Shown here piece after piece: positions 28,758 to 38,458 of a DNA stretch of 64,000 nucleotides (positions are counted from its first letter, which is position 1; every line of letters begins with the position of its first letter). The notes under the pieces were generated by a model, which saw only the letters and a program-made list of their open reading frames with translations, made no database searches and was not told the origin of the DNA. The position numbers and the translations under genes are program-made. Source of the DNA: Marinobacter sp. HL-58 (lineage in GTDB: Bacteria > Pseudomonadota > Gammaproteobacteria > Pseudomonadales > Oleiphilaceae); the NCBI RefSeq assembly GCF_001314605.1, contig NZ_LIHP01000021.1, positions 248,001-312,000 on the forward strand. Reading direction: 5' to 3'.

Positions 28758-28870
28758 GGCATTCGGTTGGAATCACCTTCCGAAAACGTGGAGCGCCAGG
28801 GATGGCGCGACCGAGCCCTACAGGGACGTATTTACGGGCGTTTTTCGGAAGGTGATTCCAACCGAGTGCC
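28758..28870. repeat. Intergenic palindromic element, family B, copy 2
   Basis: Arms of 29 bp (28758-28786 and 28842-28870) match except for one G.T position. Read on the minus strand, the core has TAAATACGTCCCTGTA and an inner hairpin GCGCCA-TCCC-TGGCGC. The hairpin stem differs completely from copy 1 but keeps the pairing and the loop. The element lies in the metI-metQ gap. Confidence 0.85.
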
Positions 28871-28922
28871 GTACTCCCAGACTGAATCTATTGTTTGAAG
28901 TATCCAACAGGAGAAAAGATCT

Positions 28923-29705
28923 ATGAACCTCAAGAAAACACTAGTAGGACTGGCTGCCGTAGCGACTTTCTCTGGCGCCGTATCGGCCGAAGAGCTGTCT
29001 ATTGCGGCCACTCCGGTGCCTCATGCAGAGATCCTGGAATTTGTTAAGCCAAAACTGGCTGAGCAGGGCGTGGAGCTGGAGATTAAAGTGTTCACAGATT
29101 ATGTCCAGCCCAATGTACAGGTGGATCAGGAGCGGATGGATGCCAACTTCTTCCAGCACCAGCCGTACCTGGACGAGTTCAACGATGGCCGTGGTACCGA
29201 CCTGGTGAGCGTCATCGGCGTTCACATTGAACCCTTCGGTGCCTACTCCAGCAAGATCGACTCCCTGGACGAGCTGGAAGATGGCGCTACCGTGGCCATC
29301 CCCAACGACCCGACCAACGGCGGCCGCGCGCTGTTGCTGCTGCAGGAAGCCGGGTTGATCACATTGAAAGACGACAGCAAGATTACCGCAACACCCCGTG
29401 ATATTGCAGACAACCCGAAGGATCTGGACTTCAAGGAACTGGAAGCTGCCACCCTTCCACGTGTACTCGACCAGGTGGACCTGGCGATGATCAACACGAA
29501 TTATGCCCTGGAAGCTGGCCTGAATCCGTCAGAGGATGCGCTGGTTATCGAGGGTTCCGAGTCGCCTTACGTCAACATCCTGGTTTCCCGTCCGGACAAC
29601 AAGGACAGCGATGCCATGCAGAAGCTGGCAGAAGCTCTGACGTCTGACGACGTAAAGGAATTCATCATGGAAGAGTACGAGGGCGCTGTCGTTCCGGCGT
29701 TCTGA
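28923..29705 (+). CDS. metQ: Methionine-binding protein of the MetNIQ transporter
   Basis: This 260-residue protein of the NlpA/MetQ family has a signal peptide (MNLKKTLVGLAAVATFSGAVSA) without a lipobox Cys, so it appears to be soluble in the periplasm rather than lipidated. Family motifs are ATPVPHAEILEFVKPKLAEQ, DANFFQHQPYLDEF and NDPTNGGRALLLLQEAGLI. It delivers methionine to MetNI. A GGAG ribosome binding site precedes the ATG, and a strong terminator follows the gene. Confidence 0.95.
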   Translation: MNLKKTLVGLAAVATFSGAVSAEELSIAATPVPHAEILEFVKPKLAEQGVELEIKVFTDYVQPNVQVDQERMDANFFQHQPYLDEFNDGRGTDLVSVIGVHIEPFGAYSSKIDSLDELEDGATVAIPNDPTNGGRALLLLQEAGLITLKDDSKITATPRDIADNPKDLDFKELEAATLPRVLDQVDLAMINTNYALEAGLNPSEDALVIEGSESPYVNILVSRPDNKDSDAMQKLAEALTSDDVKEFIMEEYEGAVVPAF

Positions 29706-29729
29706 TACAAATGAAAACCGGCATCAACG

Positions 29730-29758
29730 AAAGAGGGCAGGTTTAACCTGCCCTCTTT
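29730..29758. terminator. Bidirectional terminator between metQ and peroxiredoxin
   Basis: AAAGAGGGCAGG and CCTGCCCTCTTT are exact 12-bp complements around five bases, with an A-run on one side and a T-run on the other. It serves both convergent genes. Confidence 0.9.
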
Positions 29759-29788
29759 GCATTTCATGTTGCTTTCAGTCCGGAGAAA

Positions 29789-30442
29789 TCACTCGCCACT
29801 CCAGTTGGAGCGTGGGTCCGGCGTCATCCTCAGGTAGGATTTGACCGCCTTGTAGCCTTTCGGGAAGCGTTCTTTTATTTCCTCTTCATCCTGCAGCGAA
29901 GGCACGATGACCACGTCACCGCCGGCTTCCCAGTTGCCTGGTGTGGCAACCTTGTGTTCGTCGGTCATCTGCAGTGAATCGATAACCCGCAGCACTTCAT
30001 TGAAGTTGCGGCCGGTGCTGGCCGGATAGGTGATGGTCAGCCGGATCTTCTTGTTCGGGTCGATCACGAACAGTGAGCGAACCGTGAGACTGCTGTCGGC
30101 GCTCGGGTGAATCATGTCGTACAACTCGGACACCTTGCGGTCTTCATCGGCAATGATCGGAAAGTTTACCGAGCAGCCCTGGGTTTCGTTAATGTCCTTG
30201 ATCCATTCCCTGTGGGAGTCCACCGGGTCGACACTCAGGGCGATAGCCTTGACGTTACGCTTGGCGAATTCATCTTTCAGCTTGGCCGTAAGCCCCAGTT
30301 CAGTAGTGCAGACAGGGGTGAAGTCTGCCGGGTGCGAGAACAAGACCCCCCAGCTGTCCCCCAGCCACTCATGGAAACGGATCGGGCCTTCGCTGGAGTC
30401 CTGCTCGAAATCAGGTGCGGTATCACCCAGACGTAAACTCAT
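29789..30442 (-). CDS. 1-Cys peroxiredoxin (Prx6 family)
   Basis: This 217-residue thiol peroxidase reduces H2O2 and alkyl hydroperoxides in the cytoplasm. The peroxidatic Cys lies in HPADFTPVCTTELG near residue 46. The C-terminal extension with VIVPSLQDEEEIKERFPKG is typical of the Prx6 subfamily. No resolving Cys of the 2-Cys type is apparent; another Cys (ETQGCSVNF) lies in the middle. ATG 30442 has a perfect AAGGAGGA site, so a longer frame to 30496 is rejected. No OxyR site was identified. Confidence 0.94.
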   Translation of the reverse strand: MSLRLGDTAPDFEQDSSEGPIRFHEWLGDSWGVLFSHPADFTPVCTTELGLTAKLKDEFAKRNVKAIALSVDPVDSHREWIKDINETQGCSVNFPIIADEDRKVSELYDMIHPSADSSLTVRSLFVIDPNKKIRLTITYPASTGRNFNEVLRVIDSLQMTDEHKVATPGNWEAGGDVVIVPSLQDEEEIKERFPKGYKAVKSYLRMTPDPRSNWSGE

Positions 30443-30582
30443 GGTGCTTCCTCCTTTGGTATTACCAGTTTCCGGCCGGACAAAACGCCGGTGCAAACAG
30501 TCAGTCTATACAAAAGATGATGGTGACGGATGAGGGAAAAACCAAGGGTGGTTGATCCAGATCATCCGTCACCGGGGTTGCA

Positions 30583-31941
30583 TCAGTTTACGCCAACGGA
30601 GCGTTCCTTCTCGAAATGCTCCCGGGTCAGCTTGAACACAACGGGGCTGAGCAACAGCAGCGCCACCAGGTTGGGCAGTGCCATCATGGCATTGAGGGTG
30701 TCTGCGATCAGCCAGATCAGGCCAAGGTTGATGGTGGCACCGACCGGAATGGCCAGAATCCAGACCACACGATAGGGCACGATGGCCTTCACACCGAACA
30801 GGAACTCGATACAGCGCTCCCCGTAGAACGACCAGCCGATAATGGTGGTAAAGGCAAATATCGCCAGAGCAATGGCGACAACATAGTTGCCCAGACCGGG
30901 GAGGCCTGATTCAAAGGCCAGCGAGGTGAGCGCTGCGCCGGTTTCACCGGATGTCCAGGCACCGGAACTGATGATCACCAGGCCAGTGATACTGCACACG
31001 ATAATGGTATCGATAAAGGTACCCAGCATGGCAACCATACCCTGGTTAACCGGGTTTTTGGTCTGTGCCGCGGCGTGGGCGATGGGGGCGGAACCCAGCC
31101 CGGCCTCGTTGGAGAAAATACCCCGGGCGACACCAAAGCGAATGGCGGCCCATACAGCGGCACCTGCGAAACCACCCTCTGCAGCGACCGGGCTGAAGGC
31201 ATGGGTGAACACCATGGCGAGGGCAGAAGGAAGTTCGTTGGCGTTGATGGCCAGAGCGATCAGGCCGACCAGCACATAGGCGATGGCCATGAAGGGTACC
31301 AGGGCACTGGCGACGTGGCCGATGCGCTTGATGCCACCAACAAGGACCAGTCCTACCAGTATCATCAGGATCAGGCCGGTTACCCAGTGCGGCAGGTTGA
31401 AGTTACTCTCCAGCACATCGGCCACGGAGTTGGCCTGGACCGTGTTGCCAATACCGAACGCTGCTACTGAAGCAAAAATCGCAAACAGCACGCCCAGCCA
31501 GGCCCATTTTTTTCCGAGACCGTTGCGGATGTAGTACATGGGCCCGCCCACGTGGGCACCGCGCTCATCCACTTCGCGGAAACGCACGGCCAGCACCGCC
31601 TCCGAGTATTTGGTGGCCATGCCCACCAGGGCCGTCAGCCACATCCAGAACAGCGCACCGGGCCCACCCAGAAAAACGGCGGTTGCGACACCGGCGATGT
31701 TACCGGTACCTATCGTTGCAGACAGCGCCGTCATCAGCGCCTGGTAGGGGGGTATCTCGCCCTCTGATTCGGGGCCGGTGCGGCCCTTCCACATCAAGCG
31801 GAAACCGGCACCAAGTTTCAGTACCGGCATCAGTTTCAGGCCAATGCTCAGAAAAAGGCCTACACCAAGAATCATTACCAGCATGGGTGGGCCCCATACC
31901 AGTCCGTTTATACTGCCAATGAACGACTCGACGGCTTCCAT
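30583..31941 (-). CDS. AGCS family sodium:alanine/glycine symporter
   Basis: This 452-residue inner-membrane protein of the alanine-or-glycine:cation symporter family has about ten helices. Family motifs are ALSATIGTGNIAGVATAVFLGGPGA (split around residue 75), GGPMYYIRNGLGKKW and FSNEAGLGSAPIAHAAAQTKNP. It would import alanine or glycine using the sodium gradient, as expected in a marine cell. GGGAG lies six bases before the ATG. The gene stands alone on its strand. Confidence 0.94.
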   Translation of the reverse strand: MEAVESFIGSINGLVWGPPMLVMILGVGLFLSIGLKLMPVLKLGAGFRLMWKGRTGPESEGEIPPYQALMTALSATIGTGNIAGVATAVFLGGPGALFWMWLTALVGMATKYSEAVLAVRFREVDERGAHVGGPMYYIRNGLGKKWAWLGVLFAIFASVAAFGIGNTVQANSVADVLESNFNLPHWVTGLILMILVGLVLVGGIKRIGHVASALVPFMAIAYVLVGLIALAINANELPSALAMVFTHAFSPVAAEGGFAGAAVWAAIRFGVARGIFSNEAGLGSAPIAHAAAQTKNPVNQGMVAMLGTFIDTIIVCSITGLVIISSGAWTSGETGAALTSLAFESGLPGLGNYVVAIALAIFAFTTIIGWSFYGERCIEFLFGVKAIVPYRVVWILAIPVGATINLGLIWLIADTLNAMMALPNLVALLLLSPVVFKLTREHFEKERSVGVN

Positions 31942-32174
31942 TGGGATCTCCCTGTATGACTGCCATGGCTGAAATACTCCGCACCGGAGTGGCGGCGAAG
32001 CGGTTTAAACTTCCCGTAAGGGTATAACTGATTGAGTTTAGACACTTATTTCAATCTGTAAATATCCGCTGCCCAGAATCTGTTATTAGGGGGTTTATAC
32101 TTCAAGTTTTCGCCCCCATTGCCTATGTTTATAGGAGGAAGTATCCGGAATGTTACTGGTCAGGGAGCCTGCCA

Positions 32175-32594
32175 ATGGAATCATTGAAAGTGTCTGATGT
32201 AATGTGGAACCACATCGAGCCCATCCGTTGTGGCACGCCTTTAACCAAAGTGGTTAAAACGCTGCTCCACAACCACGTTACGGGGTTGCCGGTGGTCGAC
32301 GATCATCGCAGGGTTATTGGTTTCATCTCTGAACAGGACTGCATTCACGCCCTGCTGGTGAGCAATTATCACCGTGAAGGTGATCCCACGGTGGATGATG
32401 TGATGTTCCGCAATCCGGTGACCATTTCGGCTGAAATGGCCGTGGTGGATCTGGCCCAGAATCTGGGTGCCGGCAAGCCGAAGGTCTATCCGGTGGTCGA
32501 TCATGATCGTCTTATCGGCATTGTAACCCGAACGGCCATTCTTGCCCGGCTGGCGCAGGCCGGTTATGGCATAGAGGTTCCCAAATTCGCATAG
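32175..32594 (+). CDS. Two-CBS-domain protein
   Basis: This 139-residue protein consists almost only of a CBS pair (about 5-60 and 73-130; LHNHVTGLPVVDDHRRVIGF and PKVYPVVDHDRLIGIVTRTA). Such stand-alone modules bind adenosine nucleotides and act as energy or ligand sensors. No catalytic domain is attached. GGGAG precedes the ATG by seven bases. It is 39 bp upstream of the S-formylglutathione hydrolase gene on the same strand, so co-transcription is likely. The regulated partner cannot be read from the sequence. Confidence 0.88.
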   Translation: MESLKVSDVMWNHIEPIRCGTPLTKVVKTLLHNHVTGLPVVDDHRRVIGFISEQDCIHALLVSNYHREGDPTVDDVMFRNPVTISAEMAVVDLAQNLGAGKPKVYPVVDHDRLIGIVTRTAILARLAQAGYGIEVPKFA

Positions 32595-32633
32595 TCCGCG
32601 GACTGTGAAATTCCCCCAGGCCCAGAGGTGACC

Positions 32634-33479
32634 ATGGAACTGCTCTCCACCAACGTCTGCTTTGACGGTGAACATCGTCGCTACCGGCACCACTCGGCAG
32701 CGCTGGACTGCGACATGGAATTCGCCGTCTATCTGCCACCTGCTGCCCTTGGCAGTAACGCACGCCCGGTGCCGGTGCTCTACTGGTTGTCGGGGCTGAC
32801 CTGCACCGACCAGAACTTCATGCAGAAAGCCGGTGCCCAGAAGAAAGCGGCACGGCTCGGCATGGCCCTCGTATGCCCGGATACCAGCCCCCGGGGGCTG
32901 AACCTGCCCGGCGAACATGACAGTTATGACTTTGGCAGTGGTGCGGGGTTTTATATAAACGCCACCCGCCAGCCCTGGGCACCCCATTACCGGATGTACG
33001 ATTACGTGGTCAAGGAATTGCCGCAGCTGGTGGAGGGGCATTTGCCGGTGACGGAGGACCGCAGTATCAGCGGTCATTCCATGGGGGGGCATGGGGCCCT
33101 GATTGCGGCATTGAAGAACCCGGGCCGGTACAGGTCGGTCTCGGCCTTTGCGCCCATCGCCAATCCCAGCGAATGTCCCTGGGGCCAGAAAGCGTTCAGT
33201 GGCTATCTGGGCGACGACCCGAAAGCATGGGAAGAGTGGGACGCCACGCTGCTCATCCCCACCGCAAAAGAACGGCTACCCCTGCTGGTGGATCAGGGCA
33301 CCTCGGACGAGTTTCTCGACAGCCAGCTCAACCCGGATGCGCTGGCCGATGCCTGCGAGAAGATGCATCACCACATCAATTTGCGGATGCACCGGGGCTA
33401 TGATCATAGCTACTTCTTTATCGCCTCGTTTATCGACGACCACCTGGAGCATCATGCCCAGGCTCTCGGGCTGAGATAA
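32634..33479 (+). CDS. fghA: S-formylglutathione hydrolase
   Basis: This 281-residue esterase releases formate and glutathione in glutathione-dependent formaldehyde detoxification. The alpha/beta-hydrolase catalytic Ser is in GHSMGGHGAL near residue 146. The Asp and His are probably in DQGTSDEFL and HRGYDHSYFFI. Family signatures LYWLSGLTCTDQNF and CPDTSPRGL are present. The partner alcohol dehydrogenase (adhC/frmA) is not adjacent, which is common in Marinobacter-like genomes. ATG 32634 is preferred to the GTG at 32628. Confidence 0.95.
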   Translation: MELLSTNVCFDGEHRRYRHHSAALDCDMEFAVYLPPAALGSNARPVPVLYWLSGLTCTDQNFMQKAGAQKKAARLGMALVCPDTSPRGLNLPGEHDSYDFGSGAGFYINATRQPWAPHYRMYDYVVKELPQLVEGHLPVTEDRSISGHSMGGHGALIAALKNPGRYRSVSAFAPIANPSECPWGQKAFSGYLGDDPKAWEEWDATLLIPTAKERLPLLVDQGTSDEFLDSQLNPDALADACEKMHHHINLRMHRGYDHSYFFIASFIDDHLEHHAQALGLR

Positions 33480-33489
33480 CGGCCCTGGC

Positions 33490-34611
33490 CTAGCGAAATC
33501 CCCAGAGCAGCCCGAAGTCCATGGAGGGCATCACTTCCGGTTGCTCCACAGCCCTGATGTTGAAATCCAGCAGGCTGCAGTCCCGCTCGAGCGAGCCGCT
33601 GTAACGATTGCCCTTCGGGCCGATGATCGCCTTCGCAAACGGCCCCCGGTGCCGGTGGGGGCGTCTTACGATCACCGCGACCTCGTTGTTGGCCAGCCTG
33701 ACCAGTGTTCCCGGTGGGTATTCGGTAAGCACCGCCAGCAGTGCCCGGGGAATGGCCGGACGAAACTTCCCGTCTGCCAGGGTATTGATGAGCTTGCGTG
33801 CCTCAACGACATTCATCCGGTCACGGTAGGCCCGGCGGGTAATCATGGCGATATAGCGTTCTCCCAGTGCCAGGATCTCAGCCTCTCCGCGGATGTCAGT
33901 GCCACTGAGCCCATGGGGATACCCCGATCCGTCTGCCTGCTCGTGATGCTGGGCGATGATTTTCATCAATAGCGGACTAGTGATACCGGCATCCTTCAGG
34001 GCCTGGATGCTCCGCTCCGGGTGCTTGCGAATGACCGCGCGCTGTTCGTCGGTCAGCAGGCGGTTGGAGGCATTGAGCTTGTCGGCAACCGGCACCAGGG
34101 CCAGGTTGGCCGTCAGTGCAGCCGATACCAGCACTGCCGTACGCTTGTCATCGAGGCCAAAGCGGCGGGCGGTAAACTGGCAAAGGATGGCGTAGAACAG
34201 TATCTGTTCGTGAATGGTAGGCTCGATGGAATAGAGATGCACCAGCGCCAGGCTTGCTTCCGGCGACTCCTCACACATCTGGTCAATCATTCGAGACAGA
34301 CCCAGTACTCTTTTAAGCGCACTCTCGTCACGCCGGGTAATGGCATTCAGGGTGGACTCCAGGGTCTGCAGCAACACCGGGTATTCTGCAAACGGATTAC
34401 GAACCCGGGTATCCTCGAGTATTTCGTCCTGCGGGCGCTCGATCTTGCGGGGCTGAAACAGGCCACGTTCGAACAGCTGCTCAAGCTGGGTGTCGTTCTG
34501 GATGACGTAGCCCTGGCGCAATAGCACGTTGCCATCGGCGTCGTAGACCGTCCAGGGTAAGGGCTTTCCAATGGTCAATGCGCCGGGTGCGATACGGACA
34601 AGATTCGGCAC
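33490..34611 (-). CDS. Degenerate HD-GYP domain protein
   Basis: This 373-residue protein has an N-terminal domain of about 110 residues (PWTVYDADGNVLLRQGYVIQ), then an HD-GYP-like domain to about 310 and a small C-terminal beta domain (PPGTLVRLANNEVAVIVRRP). The HD-GYP half keeps KHPERS and HHEQADGSGYPHGL, but the HDIGK metal motif is replaced by TANLALV and the late D-x-YDALTS motif by GERYIAMITRR. It therefore probably binds rather than cuts c-di-GMP, or serves another scaffold role. The GTG start has AGGAAG upstream. It is divergent from a GGDEF cyclase gene. Confidence 0.85.
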   Translation of the reverse strand: MPNLVRIAPGALTIGKPLPWTVYDADGNVLLRQGYVIQNDTQLEQLFERGLFQPRKIERPQDEILEDTRVRNPFAEYPVLLQTLESTLNAITRRDESALKRVLGLSRMIDQMCEESPEASLALVHLYSIEPTIHEQILFYAILCQFTARRFGLDDKRTAVLVSAALTANLALVPVADKLNASNRLLTDEQRAVIRKHPERSIQALKDAGITSPLLMKIIAQHHEQADGSGYPHGLSGTDIRGEAEILALGERYIAMITRRAYRDRMNVVEARKLINTLADGKFRPAIPRALLAVLTEYPPGTLVRLANNEVAVIVRRPHRHRGPFAKAIIGPKGNRYSGSLERDCSLLDFNIRAVEQPEVMPSMDFGLLWGFR

Positions 34612-34861
34612 TCTGTCGCTTCCTGCTGATTGTAGTAATGATGCTTAAGTCTAACCCTGAATCCATGTTCAACTCCAGAAAGAGCCGATTGTGTGTCCTG
34701 TGACGCAGAATTTCACTGCACGTTTGTTAAATCTTGTTGAGTGTACGTTCAGTGGTCAGATCCTGGGCTATGATAGGTTGCTTATAAGACGTTAGTCGGG
34801 GTTTGAAGGTTGGCGTTGGTTTTGACACATACCCGAGGCGTTCTCTGAACCGGTGAATACT

Positions 34862-35872
34862 ATGCTTTATCGTCTGAAAACTGACTTCAGGCTATCCATC
34901 ATTACCCTGCTGGCCATCAGCGCCATTCTGGGCATCAGCCCGTTCGCGGTAATGCGATTCATGCAGGGCAATGTGCTGGCCGGTGTGGTGGACCTGACCA
35001 TCATGCTCTCTATCACAGCGGGCATGGTGTATGCGTGGGTGACCGGGGATACGGCCCGCAGCGGATTCTTCATGGCTGTGGTTGCCTGTGGCGGCGCGGT
35101 AACGGTGGGTGCCGTGGTGGGTGAGCCAGGCCTGTTCTGGTTGTACCCCTGCCTGGTGACCAGCTTTTTTCTGACCGAACCCCGCTACGCCATTTTCATC
35201 AATCTTGCCGCTGTCATTGCGCTGATGGTGCATGGTGTCGCCTTCAGTTCCACGGTTCAGATGTGGTCGTTCGCGGCCACGGCGGTGGTGGTCAGTTGCT
35301 GCGCCTACGCTTTCGCCCACCGCAATGAAAACCAGCGTGAACGCCTGGAACATCTGGCTACGATTGATCCCCTCACTGGCGTCAAGAACCGCCGCTCCAT
35401 GGACGAAGAGCTGGCAATGGCGGTAGCCAGCGCAGCCAGAACCGGCATCTCCTACGGTCTTGTGCTGCTGGATCTTGACCACTTCAAGAAAATCAACGAT
35501 GAGCACGGCCACAGCGTGGGGGATGACGTACTCACGGAAATGGTGGCGCTGATTGAACAGAATATCCGTAGATCCGATCAGTTGTTCCGGTTCGGTGGCG
35601 AGGAGTTCGTATTGTTGATGAGCGGCGTGGATGAGACTGGCCTTCGGGCAGTGATGCACAATCTGCAGCACATCATGCACAGGTTCCTTCGACACCCGGG
35701 GGGAAAGGTTACCGCCTCCTTTGGTGTGGCACTGCTGAAATCCGGCGAGAGCCCGGACGCCTGGCTGGCCCGGGCCGATGAGGCGCTGTATAAAGCCAAG
35801 GCCAACGGCCGGGACCAGATCGTTTATGCCGACGATTCGGATGCCCAAGAGCCTGCGGCAGAGTCGGCCTGA
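34862..35872 (+). CDS. Membrane diguanylate cyclase (GGDEF)
   Basis: This 336-residue protein has five or six N-terminal hydrophobic helices (about 13-155) forming a membrane sensor module, and a C-terminal GGDEF domain (about 165-325; ATIDPLTGVKNRRSM). The active site FGGEEF and the I-site RRSD five residues upstream are intact, so it should make c-di-GMP with product inhibition. A GTG three codons upstream (34853) is an alternative start. The gene is divergent from the degenerate HD-GYP gene and may be functionally tied to it. Confidence 0.92.
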   Translation: MLYRLKTDFRLSIITLLAISAILGISPFAVMRFMQGNVLAGVVDLTIMLSITAGMVYAWVTGDTARSGFFMAVVACGGAVTVGAVVGEPGLFWLYPCLVTSFFLTEPRYAIFINLAAVIALMVHGVAFSSTVQMWSFAATAVVVSCCAYAFAHRNENQRERLEHLATIDPLTGVKNRRSMDEELAMAVASAARTGISYGLVLLDLDHFKKINDEHGHSVGDDVLTEMVALIEQNIRRSDQLFRFGGEEFVLLMSGVDETGLRAVMHNLQHIMHRFLRHPGGKVTASFGVALLKSGESPDAWLARADEALYKAKANGRDQIVYADDSDAQEPAAESA

Positions 35873-35877
35873 CGGTC

Positions 35878-37269
35878 TTAATTCTCCGGTTCCGGTGCGA
35901 ACAGGAACAGCCGTAACCCCAGCAGAATGCTGGCGGAAACCAGCCCGCATGTAAGGCCAACCCAGAAGCCCGCCGCCCCCATCGCGGGTAGCAGCCAGTC
36001 GGTAAAGGTCAGTGCCCACCCCAGGGGCAAACCCAGGCCCCAGAACGAAAACAGCATGATGAACATGGGAATGCTGGTGTCCTTGTAGCCACGCAGGGCA
36101 CTGATGCAGGTTACCTGGATGACATCGGCAATCTGGAAAAAAGCGGCGTACACCAGCAGCGTGACGGTCACAGCCCTGACATCCAGGTCACTGGTGTAGA
36201 GCGCGGCAATGCCGTTGGCAAAGACAAACAACATCAATGCAAACACCAGAGCCACGGCCGCGGCCAGGATCAGTGAGCTGCGGGCAATGAGCCTGGCTGT
36301 GTCCGGCGCCCTGGCCCCGACAAGGAAGCTGACCCGCAGGGTAAGCGCCATGCCAATGCTCAGTGGCAGCATGAACAGCAGGGAGACCACGTTCAGGGCA
36401 ATCTGATGGCCAGCGACAATAACCGGCCCCAGGGGCGCCAGGAACAGTGCTATCACCGAGAACATGCTGGCTTCCACAAAGATGGTAAAGCCGATGGGAA
36501 TGCCCAGGCGAAGGATATAGCGAATGCCTTCGGCGTCTGGCCTGGCCCAGTCTGCCAGCAGGTGAAACCGGCGGTAGACGGCGCTGCGGTTAAGGTAGAC
36601 AAGCAGGGCAATGGCGGCCACGCCGTTGGAGATGGACGTGGCCCAGCCGCAGCCAATTCCGCCCATGGCGGGTAACCCCAGCTTGCCGTATATGAATATA
36701 TAGTTCAGGGGCAGGTTGATCATGGTGCCCAGTACCGAAAATGCCATGATGACCCGGGTATGCCCCAGCCCGTCTGTCAGGCCGCGCAGAGCCATCATCA
36801 GCAGCATGGCGGGAATGCCCCAGGCAAAGGCATCCAGGTAGCCCTGGGTAATGCGCGCGGTATTGGTCTCCAGCTTCAGGGCATCAAGCACCGGATGCAC
36901 ATTGGTGAGCAGCAGGATCATGATCACAGAGCCACCGGCGGCTATGTACAACCCCTGCCAGGTGGCGGGCATGATCTTTTCAGTGGTACGGGCACCGTTG
37001 TAGCCGGAAATGATTGGCTGAAGAGCCCCCAGTAACCCCATGAAAAACAGGAAAACCGGCATCCACAGGCTACTGCCGATACCCACAGCGGCCAGATCCT
37101 CGGCACTGGCGTGGCCGGCCATCACGGTATCGATCACCCCGTTGGCCATCTGTGCCACCTGGGCAATCAGAATCGGGCCGCCGAGAATCGCCAGCGTGCG
37201 CCATTCGGTCAGTGTTCTTTGAACCAGTGGCTGGCGGACTTCGGGTAACGGCTGGTGGACTTCATCCAT
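35878..37269 (-). CDS. MATE family efflux transporter (NorM-like)
   Basis: This 463-residue protein has twelve hydrophobic segments in two homologous halves, as in NorM-type Na+- or H+-coupled drug exporters. Motifs include GGPILIAQVAQMANGVIDTVMAG at the start and AGHQIALNVVSLLFMLPLSI in the second half. It would expel cationic compounds from the cell. It is convergent with the cyclase gene, with only 5 bp between stops. No adjacent regulator is seen. Confidence 0.92.
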   Translation of the reverse strand: MDEVHQPLPEVRQPLVQRTLTEWRTLAILGGPILIAQVAQMANGVIDTVMAGHASAEDLAAVGIGSSLWMPVFLFFMGLLGALQPIISGYNGARTTEKIMPATWQGLYIAAGGSVIMILLLTNVHPVLDALKLETNTARITQGYLDAFAWGIPAMLLMMALRGLTDGLGHTRVIMAFSVLGTMINLPLNYIFIYGKLGLPAMGGIGCGWATSISNGVAAIALLVYLNRSAVYRRFHLLADWARPDAEGIRYILRLGIPIGFTIFVEASMFSVIALFLAPLGPVIVAGHQIALNVVSLLFMLPLSIGMALTLRVSFLVGARAPDTARLIARSSLILAAAVALVFALMLFVFANGIAALYTSDLDVRAVTVTLLVYAAFFQIADVIQVTCISALRGYKDTSIPMFIMLFSFWGLGLPLGWALTFTDWLLPAMGAAGFWVGLTCGLVSASILLGLRLFLFAPEPEN

Positions 37270-37438
37270 GGAATGGCATGCCTGGACTGAAAATGAAACG
37301 GAACAGAAAGCCGGGATGGTACCCTATTCCCGGCATCAGGTGGCATAGGGTGTTTCCGTGGCGGCTGTACCTGGCCAGGAAATACGGAGTAAAGTGCCGC
37401 TCCGGTCAATCTCATTATCAATTTCAGGTAGCAGTGTT

Positions 37439-38311
37439 ATGGGGCTTCTGGTTTTCGTAACCATTCTGTGGGCGTTTTCATTCAGCCTGATCGGCGAATT
37501 CCTCGCCGGTCGGGTGGACAGCGATTTTGCGGTGTTGACCCGGGTGGTGCTTGCCGCCCTGGTGTTTCTGCCGCTGACACGTTGGCGCGGTGTACCTGGT
37601 GGATTGAAGCTGGGGGTGCTGGTCACCGGCATGCTGCAGTTTGGTATCACCTATCTGTGCCTGTATCGCTCGTTCAGTTACCTGACGGTACCGGAAGTGC
37701 TGCTGTTCACCATTTTCACGCCCCTGTATGTCACCCTGATTGACGATGCGCTTTACCGGCGTTTCTCTCCGGTTGCCCTGGTTGCGGCAGCCATCGCGAC
37801 CCTGGGCGCGGGCATTATCCGTTATGACGGTCTCAGCCAGGGCTTTATCACCGGTTTCCTGTTGCTCCAGGTGGCCAATTTCACCTTCGCAGCGGGCCAG
37901 GTGGGGTACAAGCACACCATGATGCGCTTCCCGACAGAGGTGCCGGCCTACCGTACCTTCGGGTATTTCTTTTTCGGTGCGCTGATCATCGCTCTGCCCT
38001 CATTCCTGATATTCGGTGATGCCAGCCGCCTGCCAACCACTTCCCTGCAATGGGGCATTCTTGCCTGGCTGGGCCTGGCGGCATCCGGTGTCGGGCTGTT
38101 CCTGTGGAACCGGGGTGGATGTCATGTGGATGCCGGTACACTGGCGATCATGAACAATGCCCTGGTACCGGCGGGGCTGATCGTGAACCTGCTGATCTGG
38201 AACCGGGATGCAGACCTGCTGCGGTTGTGCATTGGCGGCGGTGTCATCGCCCTCTCCCTCTGGGTGAATGCCCGTTTTCATCCCCGGGCAAGGCTTGCCG
38301 TCACGACATAG
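37439..38311 (+). CDS. DMT superfamily (EamA) transporter
   Basis: This 290-residue protein has ten hydrophobic helices in two EamA repeats (VTILWAFSFSLIGEFLAGRV near the start; LAWLGLAASGVGLFLWNRGG in the second half). Family members export amino acids or metabolites, and the pattern resembles carboxylate/amino-acid transporters. ATG 37439 was chosen because translation upstream gives a non-membrane leader of 27 residues with no ribosome binding site. The substrate is unknown. It is divergent from the MATE gene. Confidence 0.87.
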   Translation: MGLLVFVTILWAFSFSLIGEFLAGRVDSDFAVLTRVVLAALVFLPLTRWRGVPGGLKLGVLVTGMLQFGITYLCLYRSFSYLTVPEVLLFTIFTPLYVTLIDDALYRRFSPVALVAAAIATLGAGIIRYDGLSQGFITGFLLLQVANFTFAAGQVGYKHTMMRFPTEVPAYRTFGYFFFGALIIALPSFLIFGDASRLPTTSLQWGILAWLGLAASGVGLFLWNRGGCHVDAGTLAIMNNALVPAGLIVNLLIWNRDADLLRLCIGGGVIALSLWVNARFHPRARLAVTT

Positions 38312-38458
38312 GGGTTTCCACTGACTAAGGTTTACCGGGCTTCCGTCGTTACACACCTACACGCAGGGTAACCTTTGATAAATGTCATGGATGTTTGTCC
38401 GGAGTTATGATTGCGCTCCAGTTTTCCCATCTAAAGCCCCGAGCCAGAAGGTCTGTCT

